From positions 1 through 64,000 of the forward strand of contig JBLHMB010000004.1 of the NCBI GenBank assembly GCA_047621665.1: a DNA stretch of 64,000 bases. Direction: 5' to 3'. The stretch's first letter is position 1; each line of letters opens with the position of its first letter. The DNA comes from Actimicrobium sp047621665 (GTDB lineage: Bacteria > Pseudomonadota > Gammaproteobacteria > Burkholderiales > Burkholderiaceae_D). This document shows positions 63,036 through 64,000 of the stretch, in pieces. The notes below the pieces were generated by a model. It did no database searches and was not told the origin of the DNA. It saw only the letters and a list, made by a program, of their open reading frames with translations. The position numbers were made by a program, and so were the translations under genes.

Positions 63036-64000
63036 TTACAACTCTTTACGGCGACGCCGGATCAGCAGATACACCGCCGGCACCACGAACATCGACAGCA
63101 GCGGTGCGGTGATCATGCCGCCGACCATCGGTGCGGCAATGCGCTGCATGACTTCGGAGCCGGTACCCGCGCCCAGCAGAATCGGCAACAGGCCGGCAAT
63201 GATGACGGCCACTGTCATCGCCTTGGGCCGGACCCGCTGGACCGCGCCGGCCCGGATCGCGGTCAGCAGGTCGGCATTGCTGTCGGCGCCGCGCGCCAGA
63301 CTGGCATCCCAGGCCTGACGCAGATACAGCAGCATGATCACGCCAAATTCGGCCGACACGCCGGCCAGCGCAATGAAGCCGACCGCACTGGCCACCGAGA
63401 TGTGCTGGTCGAGCAGCCACAACAACCAGATCCCGCCGGCCAGCGCAAAGGGTAGTGTCGCCATGATCAGCGCGGCTTCATCGAAACGGCGGAAAGTCAG
63501 GTACAGCAGCAGCGCGATCACGGCCAGCGTGGCCGGCACCACAATGCGCAGGCGCTCGGTGGCGCGTTCGAGGTATTCGAACTGGCCCGACCACGAAATC
63601 GCATAACCGGCCGGTAGTGCGACCTGTTTTGCCACCGCTTGCTGCATCTCGCGCACGGCCGAGCGCAGATCGCGTTCGCGAATATCGACATAGACCCAGC
63701 CGGATAGCCGCGCGTTTTCACTTTTCAGCATAGGCGGACCGTCGCTGACACGGATCGCCGCCAGATCGCCGAGGCGGATTTGCGCACCACGTCCGGTCAG
63801 CACCGGCAAGTCACGCAGCGCACCGACCGAGTTACGCAAGCCTTGCGGATAGCGCACATTGATCGGGAAGCGCTGCAAGCCTTCGACCGTCTCGCCGATG
63901 TTGTCGCCACCGATGGCTGCCGCGACGATGCTCTGCACTTCCGCCAGCGACATGCCGTAGCGCGCAATGGCGGCCCGGTCGATGTCGATGTCGATGTAAC
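63036..64000 (-). CDS. cusA: CusA/CzcA-type heavy-metal RND efflux pump, C-terminal part
   Basis: The gene runs out of the window at 64000; its 3' end and 320 C-terminal residues are present. The inner-membrane pump moves metal ions out using proton influx. The visible part includes a porter subdomain (ISWSGQFEYLERATERLRIVV), membrane segments with FALAGGIWLLWLL and GFIALAGVSAEFGVIMLLYLR, and VRPKAMTVAVIIAGLLPILLGAGTGSEVMQRIAAPM, very close to CusA of the copper/silver efflux system. The metal cannot be fixed from this part alone. Confidence 0.93.
   Translation of the reverse strand, partial: YIDIDIDRAAIARYGMSLAEVQSIVAAAIGGDNIGETVEGLQRFPINVRYPQGLRNSVGALRDLPVLTGRGAQIRLGDLAAIRVSDGPPMLKSENARLSGWVYVDIRERDLRSAVREMQQAVAKQVALPAGYAISWSGQFEYLERATERLRIVVPATLAVIALLLYLTFRRFDEAALIMATLPFALAGGIWLLWLLDQHISVASAVGFIALAGVSAEFGVIMLLYLRQAWDASLARGADSNADLLTAIRAGAVQRVRPKAMTVAVIIAGLLPILLGAGTGSEVMQRIAAPMVGGMITAPLLSMFVVPAVYLLIRRRRKEL

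Overview
The window is a chromosomal segment (GC about 55-60% outside one low-GC island) of a Gram-negative betaproteobacterium. The gene content and protein style suggest Burkholderiales, most likely Oxalobacteraceae: type II secretion genes, accB-accC-prmA followed by a zinc-ribbon DUF3426 protein, a very long RpoD, yjcH-actP, and a urea/short-chain-amide ABC transporter beside formamidase. The family-level placement is inference. I recognised no rRNA, tRNA, CRISPR array or insertion sequence.

Layout. (1) 1-7491: the 3' part of a type II secretion operon in the order gspG(partial)-H-I-J-K-L-M-C-D, mostly with overlapping genes. (2) 7492-20050: an accessory island, lower in GC and clearly built by repeated duplication and decay. 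Its core is a module present twice: promoter, palindrome, secreted Ala/Thr/Val-rich surface protein, UUCG terminator, membrane O-acyltransferase, short dispersed repeat (8075-10936 and 14149-16976). Around it lie an intact AbiE-type toxin-antitoxin pair, a truncated second antitoxin, a truncated VapD behind DUF5397, two acyltransferase fragments, a decayed second copy of gspM-gspC-gspD, a Fic protein and a DUF1016 remnant. (3) 20054-29564: housekeeping genes, namely a PfkB kinase, DUF3426, prmA, accC, accB, a TlpA-like thioredoxin, a conserved hypothetical and rpoD with an unusually long N-terminus. (4) 29676-35937: two cyclic-di-GMP signalling genes, the second split by a frameshift. (5) 35989-48150: an amide-utilisation region. 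A LuxR-type response regulator and a hybrid kinase fused to an NCS1 transporter face a urt/fmd-type ABC transporter, an amidase, formamidase and FmdB. Two of these genes look broken: the binding protein has an amber codon right after its signal peptide, and the amidase has lost its catalytic-cysteine segment. (6) 49007-53492: a five-gene operon behind a promoter overlapped by a Fur-box-like site. It encodes a di-haem peroxidase, an outer-membrane porin, an FMN-binding protein, ApbE and a small membrane protein, and looks like an iron-controlled flavinylation/redox system. (7) 53564-64000: MarC, a BCCT transporter, ActP-YjcH, an oxidoreductase cluster, periplasmic MsrA/MsrB and the C-terminal part of a CusA-type efflux pump.

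The most interesting points are the duplicated surface-protein/acyltransferase module next to the secretion operon, the Fur-linked flavinylation operon, and the transporter-kinase fusion facing an amide locus that appears to be decaying.
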